This document shows positions 29,336 to 40,941 of a stretch of DNA of 64,000 bases, in pieces. Position numbers and translations under genes: made by a program. Source of the stretch: UBA8828 sp046315175 (GTDB lineage Bacteria; Verrucomicrobiota; Verrucomicrobiia; Opitutales; UBA953); NCBI GenBank assembly GCA_046315175.1, contig JBKDBK010000122.1, forward strand, positions 1 to 64,000. The letters run 5' to 3'. Position 1 is the stretch's first letter. The number at the start of each line of letters is the position of its first letter. The notes under the pieces are model-generated. The model worked only from the letters and a program-made list of their open reading frames with translations. It was not told the DNA's origin and searched no databases.

Positions 29336-30973
29336 TCAGCGCCCGGGAGCCTGAGCCGGCCTCAGGCGGACGTGCTTCAGCGGATGCACATCGAGCAGGG
29401 TCGGGTGCCACCCCTCGACCTCAGGGCGGATGAGGAACTTGCTCCGGTTGAAGACCACGGGAAGGACAGGCGCCCCGGCGATCAACCGCGCCTCGGCGGC
29501 CTGGAAGTGCTCGAACCGCCGGTCTCGGTCGGACTCGGCGGCGGCGAGCGCGATGAGGCGGTCGTACTCGGGGTCGCTCCATCCGGTCTGGTTCATCTCA
29601 TTGCCCGTGGTGAACATCTCGAGGAAGGTGTTGGGGTCGTTGTAGTCGCCGGTCCAGGCCGAGCGAGCGATCTGGTAGTCGCCCTTGTGCAGGCTCTGCA
29701 GGTAGACCTTCCATTCCTGGTTGCGGATGACCACCTCGATGCCCAGCTCGCGGCGCCACATCTCCTGGTAGGCCTGGGCGGCGAGGATCGAGCCCTCTGA
29801 GGTGTTGGTCAGGTACTCCAGCGCGGGGAAGCCCTTGCCCCCGGGATAGCCCGCCGCGGCCAGCAGGCGGCGGGCCTCGTCGCGGTCCTGGCTCCAGGCG
29901 TGCCGGCTGACATAGCCCGCGGTGCCGGGCGGGGTCATGCCCAGGGCGGGAGTCTCGCCGGCGCGAAGGACCTTCTCGGCCATCAGCTGCCGATCGAGAA
30001 CCATCCCGAGGGCGCGGCGGACGCGCACGTCGGCGAGCGCCTTCGCCACGGCCGGGTTGTCGCGAACCTGCGTGTTCACGCGGATGTAGGAGACGGAGAG
30101 ATAGGGATCGACGCGCAACACGGGGCTCTTGGCCGCCAACAGCCGGTGCACCTTGTAGGGCGGCACCGCCCCGGTGATGTGCAGCTCGCCGCCCCGGAAC
30201 GCGCGCTCCTCGGTGTAGAGGTCGGAGATGGCCCGGAACTGCACGCCGTTGAGCGCGACGTTGGCGACGTCCCAGTAGAGCGGATTGCGCCGCACGGTGA
30301 TGCGGCGGGCAACCTCCCAGGACTCGAGCGTGAAGGCGCCGTTGCCGACCAATTTCCCGGGCTGGGTCCAGCGGCCGTGCTTGGCGTCGATCGGACCGTG
30401 GGCGAGGATGGTCGGCGGGTGGACGGGCAGCCAGCTGTGATGGCACAGCAGCTGGAGGAAATAGGGGGTGGGGTGGTCGAGCTCGAGCTGGAGGGTGCGC
30501 GCGTCGACAGCCCGGATGCCGACCGTGGAGAAGTCGGCCGTCTTGCCGGCGTTGAAGTCCCGCGCGCCCCTGACCGCGAAGAGCATCCAGGCGTACTCGG
30601 AGGCGAGTCCCGGCGAGAGCATGCGGCGGTAGCTGAACGCGAAGTCCTGGGCGGTCACGGGATCGCCGTTGGACCAGCGGGCGGTCGCACGCAGGTGAAA
30701 GGTCCACGTCCTGCCATCGGAGGAGATCGTCCACCGCTCCGCCACCGCGGGCTCCGGCTCGAGCGTGCGGGGATTGGGCTCGACCAGGCCCTCGAAGAGG
30801 GCGCTGACGATGCGCGACTCGAGCACGCCCGTCACAATCTGGGGGTCGAGGCCGGCCGGCTCGGCGCTGTTGTTGATGATGAGCACACCCTCCCGGGCGG
30901 AGCGGGTGGCGGTGTCCTCGTCCGGGGCGCAGCCGGCGAGCAGGAGAAGGAGGAGCGCGGGCAGGGAGCGCAT
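29336..30973 (-). CDS. Peptide/oligopeptide ABC transporter substrate-binding lipoprotein (OppA family)
   Basis: A 545-aa family-5 extracellular solute-binding protein. The lipobox is LLLAGCAPDED (LAGC, Cys near residue 15), so it should be a lipoprotein tethered to the cytoplasmic membrane. Family features: EPAGLDPQIVTGVLESRIV, LFEGLVEPNPRTLEPEPAVA, WTFHLRATARWSNGDPVTAQDF, VGNGAFTLESW, then SAWTGDYNDPNTFLEMFTTG. It probably binds peptides or similar. It is an orphan: no permease or ATPase gene is adjacent, so it must work with components elsewhere. Minus strand, start ATG 30973; converges with glnB. Confidence 0.9.
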   Translation of the reverse strand: MRSLPALLLLLLAGCAPDEDTATRSAREGVLIINNSAEPAGLDPQIVTGVLESRIVSALFEGLVEPNPRTLEPEPAVAERWTISSDGRTWTFHLRATARWSNGDPVTAQDFAFSYRRMLSPGLASEYAWMLFAVRGARDFNAGKTADFSTVGIRAVDARTLQLELDHPTPYFLQLLCHHSWLPVHPPTILAHGPIDAKHGRWTQPGKLVGNGAFTLESWEVARRITVRRNPLYWDVANVALNGVQFRAISDLYTEERAFRGGELHITGAVPPYKVHRLLAAKSPVLRVDPYLSVSYIRVNTQVRDNPAVAKALADVRVRRALGMVLDRQLMAEKVLRAGETPALGMTPPGTAGYVSRHAWSQDRDEARRLLAAAGYPGGKGFPALEYLTNTSEGSILAAQAYQEMWRRELGIEVVIRNQEWKVYLQSLHKGDYQIARSAWTGDYNDPNTFLEMFTTGNEMNQTGWSDPEYDRLIALAAAESDRDRRFEHFQAAEARLIAGAPVLPVVFNRSKFLIRPEVEGWHPTLLDVHPLKHVRLRPAQAPGR

Positions 30974-31068
30974 GGCAAAGGATTAGACCACCGGACGGCC
31001 GGGGAAAAGGCCCAAACGCCGGCCCCTCATTTCCTTGCCGCCCCGCCCATACCGCCTAGGCATGGGTC

Positions 31069-31836
31069 ATGCGACGGCCCACGGTCCTGCTCACCAACGA
31101 CGACGGCATCGGGGCGCTCTTTCTCCGGACCCTGGCGGCCGCGGCCGCCCAGGAAGGCTTCGAGGTCTGGGTCGCCGCCCCCACCGGGGAGCGCAGCTGG
31201 ATCGGCCGGGCCTTCAGCCGCAACCGGAATGTCCCGGCCGCCGCCATCGACGGCCTGGGCGACCTCGCCTGGTCCCTCGACGGCACCCCCTCGGACTGCG
31301 TCAACATCGCCCTCGGCCACCTGCTCCCCCGCCGCCCCGACGTCGTCCTCTCCGGCATGAACATCGGCTACAACGCCTCCATGCCCCTTTGCCTCAGCTC
31401 CGGAACCCTCGCGGGCGCCATCGAGGGCGCCGCCTGGGGCATCCCGGCCGCCGCCTGCTCGCTCGACCTCAGCCCGGAGGTCTTCGAGCAGGTGCGCCAT
31501 GCCAAGGAAACCTGCCCGCCCGAGCTCGAGCCCCACCTGCGCGCCGCCTGCGCCCACGCCGTCGCCTTCGCCCGCACCCTCGTCGGCGCGGAGACCCCGG
31601 GGCTCACCGTCCACAACCTGAACTACCCGAGCGACACCACCTCGCGGACCCCGGTGGAGCGCACCGTGCCGGCCCATCTGCGCTTCGGCGCGCTCTTCGC
31701 CCGAGACACCCATGGATTCACCTTCAGATGGAACGACGGCGCCGAGCTGAGCGGACGGACCGACACCGACGTGGCCGCGATCGAGCGCGGATCCATCAGC
31801 CACACCGTGATCGACTTCAGCCGACTCGGAAGCTGA
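31069..31836 (+). CDS. surE: 5'/3'-nucleotidase SurE
   Basis: A 255-aa SurE-family metal-dependent phosphatase acting on nucleoside monophosphates and polyphosphate. The N-terminal VLLTNDDGIGALFLRTLA carries the DD metal ligands. The middle DGTPSDCVNIALGHLL and VVLSGMNIGYNAS contain the conserved Ser/Asn ligands, followed by SSGTLAGAIEGAAWGIPAAA. It lacks the longer C-terminal arm of some homologues. The gap to the next gene is 46 bp. The divergent 95-bp gap to the OppA-like gene should carry both promoters. Confidence 0.93.
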   Translation: MRRPTVLLTNDDGIGALFLRTLAAAAAQEGFEVWVAAPTGERSWIGRAFSRNRNVPAAAIDGLGDLAWSLDGTPSDCVNIALGHLLPRRPDVVLSGMNIGYNASMPLCLSSGTLAGAIEGAAWGIPAAACSLDLSPEVFEQVRHAKETCPPELEPHLRAACAHAVAFARTLVGAETPGLTVHNLNYPSDTTSRTPVERTVPAHLRFGALFARDTHGFTFRWNDGAELSGRTDTDVAAIERGSISHTVIDFSRLGS

Positions 31837-31882
31837 GCGCCGGGCGCTTGCCAAGACCCGCCCCACCCTCATCCTTGGGGGC

Positions 31883-32389
31883 ATGCCGGGACATCCCTGC
31901 GACCGCTGCGGCGCCCCCGCCACCCTCTTCCTCGCCCAGGTGGCCGGGGAACAGTCCGCCGTCGTCGCCCTCTGCGCCGGCTGCGCCCCGCAGGGATTGG
32001 CCGCAGCCCCCCTGCCCGCCTCGGCTGCCGGCCTCTCGGTGCCCATCCCCTTGCCTCCAAGCCGCGCGCCGTGTCCCGCCTGCGGCTTCCGATGGCCGGA
32101 CTTCGATCGGCACCAGCGCCTGGGGTGCCCGGAGTGCTACGAGTCGCATGCCGCCCAGTCGCGCGGCCTGGTCGCCCGCACGCAACCCGCGCTCGCCCAC
32201 CAAGGTCGCCGCCCCGGGGCCCCGGTGGCGCCGCTTCAGCGGGAGATGGAGGGCCTGAGGTCGGCGGCGCCCGCCCGGCCTGGCGCCGCCGAGCTCGAGG
32301 CGCGCCTCGCCAAGGCCATTCTCGAGGAAAATTACGAGGAGGCTGCGCGGCTGCGCGACCTCCTCGCCTCCCGGACGCCGCCGGCCTGA
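31883..32389 (+). CDS. McsA-like zinc-finger protein with UVR motif
   Basis: A 168-aa protein with four CxxC zinc-binding pairs: CDRCGAP, CAGCAP, CPACGFRW and CPECYES. The C-terminal UVR motif is AELEARLAKAILEENYEEA followed by ARLRDLLA. The layout matches McsA, the activator of the arginine kinase McsB in Firmicutes and many other phyla. No mcsB, clpC or ctsR neighbour is present, so the kinase partner must be elsewhere or absent. It is probably cytosolic. It lies 46 bp after surE, and 59 bp before the antiporter. Confidence 0.82.
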   Translation: MPGHPCDRCGAPATLFLAQVAGEQSAVVALCAGCAPQGLAAAPLPASAAGLSVPIPLPPSRAPCPACGFRWPDFDRHQRLGCPECYESHAAQSRGLVARTQPALAHQGRRPGAPVAPLQREMEGLRSAAPARPGAAELEARLAKAILEENYEEAARLRDLLASRTPPA

Positions 32390-32448
32390 GGCGGGCGGCC
32401 GACACATTCGGTTTGCCCTCGCCTCCGCCGGACCCATCGTGAACGCGG

Positions 32449-33708
32449 ATGGACCTGAGCTCGCCCCAGCTCATCGCCCTGCTCGCGCTGCAGTACGCCC
32501 TCATCCTGGGGGTGGCCCGGGCTTCCGGATGGCTGGCGTCGAGACTCGGCCAACCGGAGGTCGTGGGCATGATGGTGGGCGGCGTCCTGCTCGGCCCCTC
32601 GGCCCTGGGACAGCTCGCGCCCGAGGCCCAAGCCTGGCTCTTTCCCGCGGAAAGCCTGCCCATCCTCGGTCTCATCGCCCAAATCGGCGTCGGGCTCTAC
32701 CTTTTCACGGTGGGACTGGATTTCGACACCGGCCTGGTCCGCCAGCGGGCCCGGGCGGCGGCGGCGATTTCCCTCGCGGGCATCGCGGTCCCCTTCCTCG
32801 TGGCCTGGCCAACCGCCTTGGCCATCGGCGAAACGCCCGGGCTGTTCGGCCCTGGCATCACCGAGCCCATGCGGATTCTCTTCCTCGGGGCGGCCATCGC
32901 CATCACCGCCTTCCCCATGCTGGTCTGGATCGTGCGCGAGCGCGGGCTGGAAAGGACCGCGATGGGCAACCTCGCCATCACCTCGGGCGCCATCGACGAT
33001 GTCCTCGCCTGGTGCATCCTGGCCGGCGTCGTCTCCGCCGTCTCGGGCGACCCGGCGACGATCGCGCGCGCCGTGGGCGGAGCCGCCGCGCTCGGCCTCT
33101 TCGCCGCGTTCCTCGGACGCAGGACCCTCGGCTCGCTCAGCCAGCCGGCGGAGAGACGCGGCAAGGTCACGGTCGGGGACGGCGCCGCCCTCGCCCTCGT
33201 CCTGGCGGCTTTCCTCGCCTTCAGCCAATGGGCCGGGCTCCACGCGGTCTTCGGCGGGTTCATCTGCGGGCTCTGCCTGCCGCGGGGCCTGCTCAGCCAG
33301 GAGACCGGGCGGCGGCTCAACCCGATCGTCGGACCCTGGCTGCTGCCCGTGTTCTTCACCTACTCCGGCCTGCACACCCAGCTCGACCTCATTCTCACCG
33401 CGGAGGGCCTGGCCCTCGCCGCGCTTGTCCTCGCGGTCTCCATCCTCGGCAAGGGCGGCGCCTGCTGGGCCGCGGCGCGCCTCGCGGGCCTGCCGCCCAA
33501 GGAGGCGCTGGGCATCGGGGCGCTGATGAACGCCCGCGGCCTGATGGAGCTCATCCTCCTCGGCATCGGGCTGAGGGCGGGAATCGTGGGGCCCCTGCTT
33601 TTCTCCATCCTCGTCCTGATGGCGATTGTCACCACCGCCATGGCGGGTCCCGCCTTCGACCGGCTGACCGGGCGCCGCCTGCCCAAAAAAACGCTCGACC
33701 CTTGCTAA
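32449..33708 (+). CDS. CPA2-family cation:proton antiporter
   Basis: A 419-aa membrane protein of the CPA2 (KefB/NapA-like) family with about 12 to 13 spans. Recognisable segments: ASRLGQPEVVGMMVGGVLLG, AQIGVGLYLFTVGLDFDTG, FLGAAIAITAFPMLVWI, NLAITSGAIDDVLAWCIL (the DD-type ion-binding region) and ALMNARGLMELILLGIGL. It lacks a cytoplasmic TrkA-N/RCK domain, so it is more like a stand-alone Na+ or K+/H+ antiporter than a ligand-gated Kef. The next gene is an H+-pyrophosphatase 47 bp downstream; the proton pump and antiporter may together manage ion homeostasis. Confidence 0.88.
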   Translation: MDLSSPQLIALLALQYALILGVARASGWLASRLGQPEVVGMMVGGVLLGPSALGQLAPEAQAWLFPAESLPILGLIAQIGVGLYLFTVGLDFDTGLVRQRARAAAAISLAGIAVPFLVAWPTALAIGETPGLFGPGITEPMRILFLGAAIAITAFPMLVWIVRERGLERTAMGNLAITSGAIDDVLAWCILAGVVSAVSGDPATIARAVGGAAALGLFAAFLGRRTLGSLSQPAERRGKVTVGDGAALALVLAAFLAFSQWAGLHAVFGGFICGLCLPRGLLSQETGRRLNPIVGPWLLPVFFTYSGLHTQLDLILTAEGLALAALVLAVSILGKGGACWAAARLAGLPPKEALGIGALMNARGLMELILLGIGLRAGIVGPLLFSILVLMAIVTTAMAGPAFDRLTGRRLPKKTLDPC

Positions 33709-33755
33709 GCGGCGGGGATTGATGGGGAAGCGCCCACCCCGGCGCCCATCCCACC

Positions 33756-36185
<2,430 letters not shown>

Positions 36186-36208
36186 GCAAGCCACCCGTCC
36201 ACCCCCAG

Positions 36209-36233
36209 GGGGCCGGCGATGCCGGCCCCTTTT
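36209..36233 (+). terminator. Rho-independent terminator after hppA
   Basis: GGGGCCGGC (36209-36217), loop GAT, GCCGGCCCC (36221-36229), TTTT. A 9-bp perfect stem, identical to that of the ilvC terminator. Confidence 0.9.
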
Positions 36234-36291
36234 GCTTCCTATGACGCTCCCCCGGCTGGACGGCGGGCCGCGGCGCGGGCATCAGGGCTCC

Positions 36292-37146
36292 ATGGCACGC
36301 GTCCTCCTCCACCTCCCCCACGCCTCCCGCTACATTCCCCTGGCCGAGCGCGCCGGGCTCGCCGTCGACGACGACGAGATCGAGCGCCAGCACCTCGCCC
36401 TGGTCGACGACCGCACCGACGAGCTCTTCGCCCCGGTCGAGGCGCCCGGGGTCGTCACCGTCGCCTCGCCCGTCTCGCGGCTGGTGGTCGACGTCGAGCG
36501 CCGCCGCGACGACGCCCTCGAGCCCTGCGCCGAGCTCGGCATGGGCGCCGTCTACACCCGCGGCGTCGGCAACGTCGTCCTCCGGCCCAACCTCGACGCC
36601 CGGGAACGGGAGCGGCTCCTCCGCTGCTGGCACGACCCCCACCACGCCGAGCTGGACAGGGCCGTCGCCGCCATTCGCCGGCAAGAGACCGCCTGCGTGC
36701 TCATCGACGCCCACAGCTACCCCCTGGAACGCCTCCCCACCGAGCTCGAGGGCGCCGCGCGACCCGAGATCTGCATCGGGACGGACCCGGAGTGGAGCCG
36801 CGGCGTCGAGCGGGTGGTGGAGCGGCACTTCGTCGGCTCGGGCTACACCGTCGCCCTCAACCAGCCCTACGGCGGCGCGATGGTCCCCAACGCCATCCGG
36901 CTCGAGCCCCAGCGCAACCTGGCCTGGAACCACAGCTTCCACTCCCAGATGGCTCCCTGCAAGGGCTTCTTCAGCGTGATGATCGAGGTGCGCAGGGACG
37001 TCTACCTGCTGCCGGGTTCCCACCTGCCCGGCCCGCGCTTCAACCACCTCAAGTTCACCCTGAACATGCTCTACCGACGCCTCGGCAAGCTCAACTTCTG
37101 GACGGGCCGGAGCGACACGTCCCCAGGCCCGCCCGAACCGCTGTGA
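36292..37146 (+). CDS. N-formylglutamate amidohydrolase family protein
   Basis: A 284-aa member of the N-formylglutamate amidohydrolase (FGase) family, zinc hydrolases of the histidine-degradation pathway. Seen: LLHLPHASRYIPLAER (PHAS opening with zinc-ligand His), VDDRTDELF, SRLVVDVERRRDD, VLIDAHSYPLER (DxHS-type metal motif) and ALNQPYGGAMVPNAI. No hut genes are nearby and many homologues are of unknown substrate. The ATG at 36292 was chosen because homology begins at MARVLLHLPHA; earlier in-frame ATGs at 36232 and 36241 are possible. Its last 56 bases overlap the convergent VTT gene. Confidence 0.85.
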   Translation: MARVLLHLPHASRYIPLAERAGLAVDDDEIERQHLALVDDRTDELFAPVEAPGVVTVASPVSRLVVDVERRRDDALEPCAELGMGAVYTRGVGNVVLRPNLDARERERLLRCWHDPHHAELDRAVAAIRRQETACVLIDAHSYPLERLPTELEGAARPEICIGTDPEWSRGVERVVERHFVGSGYTVALNQPYGGAMVPNAIRLEPQRNLAWNHSFHSQMAPCKGFFSVMIEVRRDVYLLPGSHLPGPRFNHLKFTLNMLYRRLGKLNFWTGRSDTSPGPPEPL

Positions 37147-37756
37147 ACCAGAGCAGCGCCGGCAGGAGGGCGCTCAGCGCGAGGGCGAGCCCCGGGGACT
37201 CGTGGCCGAGGTGCCCGACCCACGCGACGGCGAACCCAAGCGGCGCGGACCCGCACGCCAGCGCCGCGGCGAAGCGCCCGAAGGGCATTCGCGCCACGCC
37301 GGCCAGCGCGGCGACGGCCTCGGGCAGGACCGGCGTCCAGCGCGAGAGCGCCACCATCCATCCGCCCTGCGCGGCAAACCGCTCCTCGAGGCCCGCCATT
37401 CCCTCGCCCGCCACCCACGCCGCCGGAGCCCGTCCAAGCAGCCTCGCCAAGCCATAGGCCATGCAGCCGGCGAGGAAGGAGCCGGCAGCCGACACCAGCC
37501 CGCCCCACCACGGGCCGAGGGTCAGGCCGAGGGCCGACATCACCGGCGTCGCCGGCACGGGCAGGAGAATGTCCGCGCAGATCAACCCCAACCCCGCCGC
37601 CGCCGCGACGAAGGGATCCGAGCCCAGCAAGCGCGCCAGCTCGCCGGGGTTCAGGGCCGACTCCAGCCGCTCGCCCCAGATCGCCCAGGGAATCAGGACG
37701 GCGCCCAGCACCAGTCCGACCAAGATCCAGATCCGACGCGAGGAAGAGAGCGGCAC
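37091..37756 (-). CDS. VTT-domain (DedA/TVP38-like) membrane protein
   Basis: A 221-aa integral membrane protein of the SNARE-associated/VTT superfamily. Features: LGLICADILLPVPATPVMSA (the re-entrant region with E/D and Pro), GLTLGPWWGGLVSAAGSF, GWMVALSRWTPVLPEAVAA (the R-x-x-P segment), and AGVARMPFGRFAAALACGS. DedA-type proteins are flippase-like and needed for envelope maintenance; this shorter type has unknown substrate. It overlaps the amidohydrolase gene on the opposite strand by 56 bp at their 3' ends, which is more than the few bases usual here. Confidence 0.82.
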   Translation of the reverse strand: MPLSSSRRIWILVGLVLGAVLIPWAIWGERLESALNPGELARLLGSDPFVAAAAGLGLICADILLPVPATPVMSALGLTLGPWWGGLVSAAGSFLAGCMAYGLARLLGRAPAAWVAGEGMAGLEERFAAQGGWMVALSRWTPVLPEAVAALAGVARMPFGRFAAALACGSAPLGFAVAWVGHLGHESPGLALALSALLPALLWFTAVRAGLGTCRSGPSRS

Positions 37757-37841
37757 GAACCCAGATTACCCCCGCCCCACCGGTCGCGCAAGGCGACCCT
37801 TTAGGCTGGCGAAAGGCCCTTCCCTGGGGATGGAATGCGGC

Positions 37842-39461
37842 ATGCGCTCCCTCGCCGCGATCCTCGCCCTTGTCGCCGCCTCCCTGTCGGCCGGCCCCGA
37901 CATCATCCCGCGCCCCGTCGGCATCGCCCCGCTGATGGACGCCCCCGCCCAGGCGCTCAACGGCGCCAAGGTCCTCGCCCCGTCGGGCTTCGCCGCCGAG
38001 GCCGCCCTCATCCGCGCCGCCTTCCCCGGCTCCGGGACAGCCACCATCCGCCTCGTCCCCGTCACGGGCCCCGAGAAGACCGAGGGCTTCGAGGTCGGCC
38101 CCGAGGGCTACACCATCACCTGCGAGCCGGGGCGCGACATCGTGATCGAGGCCCGCACCCGCGCCGGCTTCTTCTACGCCTACCAGACCCTCCTCCAGGC
38201 CACCTACCGCGGCGGGGACGGCAAGGACTACCTCCCGCCCGGCCGCATCTGGGACAAGCCCCGCTTCGCCTGGCGCGGCATGATGCTCGACGAGGGCCGC
38301 CACTTCTTCGGCAAGGAGAAGGTCAAGCGCCTGCTCGACCTGATGGCCCTGCACAAGCTGAACGTCTTCCACTGGCACCTCACCGAGGACCAGGGCTGGC
38401 GCGTCGAGATCAAGAAGTGGCCCAAGCTGACCTCCGTCGGCGCCGTCCGCGCCGAGTCCCACGCCCTCGGGGGCAAGCAGGTCGCCTACGATGGCAACAA
38501 GTTCGACGGCAAGCCCTACGGCGGCTTCCACACCCAGGACGACCTGCGCGAGATCGTGGCCTACGCCGCCGCCCGCCACATCCAGGTGGTGCCCGAGATC
38601 GAGATGCCCGGCCACGCCTCGGCCGCCATCGCCGCCTACCCGCAGTTCGGCAACAACGACATCCCGGGCTTCGCCCCCAAGGTCCAGTCCCGCTGGGGCG
38701 TGCACCCCTACACCTTCTCCCCCAGCGAGGAGACCTTCGCCTTCATCGACGACATTTTCGCCGAGCTCACGCCCATCTTCCCCTCCGCCTACTTCCACAT
38801 CGGCGGCGACGAGGCCCCCAAGGACCAGTGGAGGAAGTCCGCCTTCGCCCAGTCCGTCATCAAGCGCGAGGGCCTCAAGAACGAGTACGAGCTCCAATCC
38901 TACTTCATCCGGCGCGTGGAGAAGCTCCTCGCCGCCCGGGGCAAGAAGCTCGTCGGCTGGGACGAGATCCAGGAGGGCGGCCTGTCCAAGACCGCCACGA
39001 TGATGGTCTGGCGCGACTGGAAGTGGGCCAAGCACGCCGCCGACAACGGCAACGACGTCATCATGGCGCCCACCTCCCACACCTATTTCGACTACTCGCC
39101 CGGCAAGCGCGGCGCCGGCCCCCAGTTCGGCGTCATCGGAGGCAACCTCCCCCTCCAGACCGTCTATTCCTTCGAGCCCATCCCCGGCAACTTCACCCCC
39201 GCCCAGCACCGCCAGGTCATCGGCACCCAGGCCCAGCTCTGGTCCGAGTACTTCTACGGTTGGAACAAGGTCGAGTACATGGCCTTCCCCCGCGCCTGCG
39301 CCCTCGCCGAGGTCGCCTGGTCGCCCAAGGAGGGCAAGGACTGGGGCGACTTCCGCCGCCGCCTCGACACCCACCTCAGGCGCCTCGACGCCCTCAAGGT
39401 GAACTACCACCGCGAAGACGGCTCCCCGGCCGTCACCGACCGGATGGGCCTCGGCGAATAA
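37842..39461 (+). CDS. Beta-N-acetylhexosaminidase (GH20)
   Basis: A 539-aa exported glycoside hydrolase family 20 enzyme that removes terminal GlcNAc/GalNAc from chitin fragments, glycans or peptidoglycan. A signal peptide (MRSLAAILALVAASLSAGP) is followed by a GH20b-type domain (about 20-150) and the catalytic TIM barrel (150-500). Landmarks: RGMMLDEGRHFFGKEKVKRL, NVFHWHLTEDQGWRVEIKKW, PEIEMPGHASAAIAAYP, YFHIGGDEAPKDQW (catalytic Asp-Glu pair), and the substrate-binding Trp in QAQLWSEYFYGWNKVEYMAF. The ATG at 37842 starts the signal; an ATG four codons earlier (37830) is possible. It faces the next gene six bases away (convergent). Confidence 0.95.
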   Translation: MRSLAAILALVAASLSAGPDIIPRPVGIAPLMDAPAQALNGAKVLAPSGFAAEAALIRAAFPGSGTATIRLVPVTGPEKTEGFEVGPEGYTITCEPGRDIVIEARTRAGFFYAYQTLLQATYRGGDGKDYLPPGRIWDKPRFAWRGMMLDEGRHFFGKEKVKRLLDLMALHKLNVFHWHLTEDQGWRVEIKKWPKLTSVGAVRAESHALGGKQVAYDGNKFDGKPYGGFHTQDDLREIVAYAAARHIQVVPEIEMPGHASAAIAAYPQFGNNDIPGFAPKVQSRWGVHPYTFSPSEETFAFIDDIFAELTPIFPSAYFHIGGDEAPKDQWRKSAFAQSVIKREGLKNEYELQSYFIRRVEKLLAARGKKLVGWDEIQEGGLSKTATMMVWRDWKWAKHAADNGNDVIMAPTSHTYFDYSPGKRGAGPQFGVIGGNLPLQTVYSFEPIPGNFTPAQHRQVIGTQAQLWSEYFYGWNKVEYMAFPRACALAEVAWSPKEGKDWGDFRRRLDTHLRRLDALKVNYHREDGSPAVTDRMGLGE

Positions 39462-39467
39462 GCGCCC

Positions 39468-40829
39468 TCAGTCTCCCCGAGACGGCTCGCGTCGGTCGGC
39501 CGGCGCCTCCTCCTGGATCGCGTAGGGCTTCCAGCCCCTCGCCGCGCGGGCGAGGTTCATCTCCGCGATGGCCAGGCGAACCAGCGTCAGGTCGGCGGCA
39601 TTGCGAGCCACCCCGAGCACAGCCGGGGAGAAATCCCCGTCGGCATAGGCTTGCTCGAGCGCAAGCTCCTCGCCGAGCTGGTGCGGGGCGAAATGGGGAT
39701 GAAGGGCCCTCCAGACCGGCAGGCGCTGCCAGTGAGCCTCCGCCCCAGGCACCGGCTCGCCAAAGCCCTCCTGGAGGGTGACATAGGAGTTGAGCCCGAA
39801 CTCACAGCCAAGCCGGGCCGATTCGAGCAGCGCATCGAGCGCGTCGACCAGGTCCTCCTGGCGCTCATCCTCCAACCATGCCCTGGCGAGGAAGTCACCC
39901 CAGAGCCCCAGCGCCCAGGCGTCGCGGGGCGCCCGGGTGACCGGGTCGAACGCAAGTTCCCTCAGCTTGCCCGCCGCGACGGAACCAGGTCCATCGGCCC
40001 GGGCCCGGAAGGCCAGGTACAGGGCGCGTCGCGCCGGGACAGGATGGTGCTCCTCATGCTCCAGGAGCCGCGCGATGGCATCAGGGTCCTCATGGCTCAG
40101 CGCCGCGAAGACAAGGCCGGGGTGCAGCAGGTTGGCCGCGAAGGCGGAGGGATCGGCGACCGCGGGATGCGAGGGCGCCCGCCAGTGCGGCCGGCGTCCG
40201 AGCCCCGACCGGTGGGCCTGGCGCAACGCAAGCGCGTCCGCGACCTGCTCGGGAACAAGCGCGGCGTGCTCCTCCAGGCTCACGAACACCGGACGGTGCG
40301 CGCCTGTCTCCGTGGCGAGCACGGCGGAGAGCTCGCGCCCCAGCTCCGCCAGGAACGCGCCGAAGGCCGCGGGGTCGGCCGCCGAGGCGTGCTGGGTGGC
40401 GACGACATGGACGCCGGGGCCCGGCAACTCGTCATCGACCGCGCGCTCGAAACGAAGCAAGTCCAGCTCGCGGGCCAGCTCGACGACTCGGAGATTGTAG
40501 TCGTCGGCGTCGAACTCCGGCACGCCGCCCAGCAGGCTGGCGCGGACGCGAACGCGCCATCGCGCGCCGCCGGCTTCGGGCTGCGCGAAAAGCATGAGTC
40601 GCATCCGGCGCACGCGCGGATCGGGGCTTGAGGCAAGGAAGGCTGTCACGAGGTAACGCCCTTCCGCGCGCAGCGCCGCCTCGCCGCGCATCCCGGCATC
40701 CTCGAGAAACTCGCGGAACGCGACGGCGCCGGGTTCGTCGGCGGAGAAACCGGGGGCGACCGGCGCCGTGTCGCCGGCGGGGAGGGAAAGCAAGGGGAGC
40801 AGCAGGAGGAGGACGGCGGGAAAACGCAT
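39468..40829 (-). CDS. Hypothetical secreted protein
   Basis: A 453-aa protein with a signal peptide (MRFPAVLLLLLPLLSLPAGD). No domain was recognised. It is acidic and helix-rich, with segments such as FREFLEDAGMRGEAALRAEG, a His/Glu-rich ARLLEHEEHHPVPARRALYL near 255, and LGLWGDFLARAWLEDERQED near 330. Codon usage fits a real gene (strong GC at third positions). It lies alone between convergent GH20 and a possible terminator at its 5' side. Function unknown, probably periplasmic. Confidence 0.65.
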   Translation of the reverse strand: MRFPAVLLLLLPLLSLPAGDTAPVAPGFSADEPGAVAFREFLEDAGMRGEAALRAEGRYLVTAFLASSPDPRVRRMRLMLFAQPEAGGARWRVRVRASLLGGVPEFDADDYNLRVVELARELDLLRFERAVDDELPGPGVHVVATQHASAADPAAFGAFLAELGRELSAVLATETGAHRPVFVSLEEHAALVPEQVADALALRQAHRSGLGRRPHWRAPSHPAVADPSAFAANLLHPGLVFAALSHEDPDAIARLLEHEEHHPVPARRALYLAFRARADGPGSVAAGKLRELAFDPVTRAPRDAWALGLWGDFLARAWLEDERQEDLVDALDALLESARLGCEFGLNSYVTLQEGFGEPVPGAEAHWQRLPVWRALHPHFAPHQLGEELALEQAYADGDFSPAVLGVARNAADLTLVRLAIAEMNLARAARGWKPYAIQEEAPADRREPSRGD

Positions 40830-40883
40830 GACCCGCCGAGGCTGTCATCAAATCGCGCCGGAGCGGAGGGCAAAGGCGACCCT

Positions 40884-40934
40884 GTTTTTTCTATTAGAAA
40901 AACTCGCCGCCCTCGCGCGGCCCATTAGCCGCGC
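40884..40934 (-). terminator. Possible terminator of the MBL gene (minus strand)
   Basis: Reading the minus strand, a GCGCGGC/GCCGCGC 7-bp stem (40934-40915) lies just past the MBL stop. An A/T hairpin follows (plus-strand GTTTTTT...AAAAAC, 40884-40903) that supplies a T-run 12 nt from the stem. Spacing is loose, so this is tentative. Confidence 0.4.
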
Positions 40935-40941
40935 TGCGGGG

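Noticed and set aside
40884..40903. A/T hairpin as an operator
   Set aside because: Its position behind the MBL stop and the nearby GC stem fit a loose terminator better.
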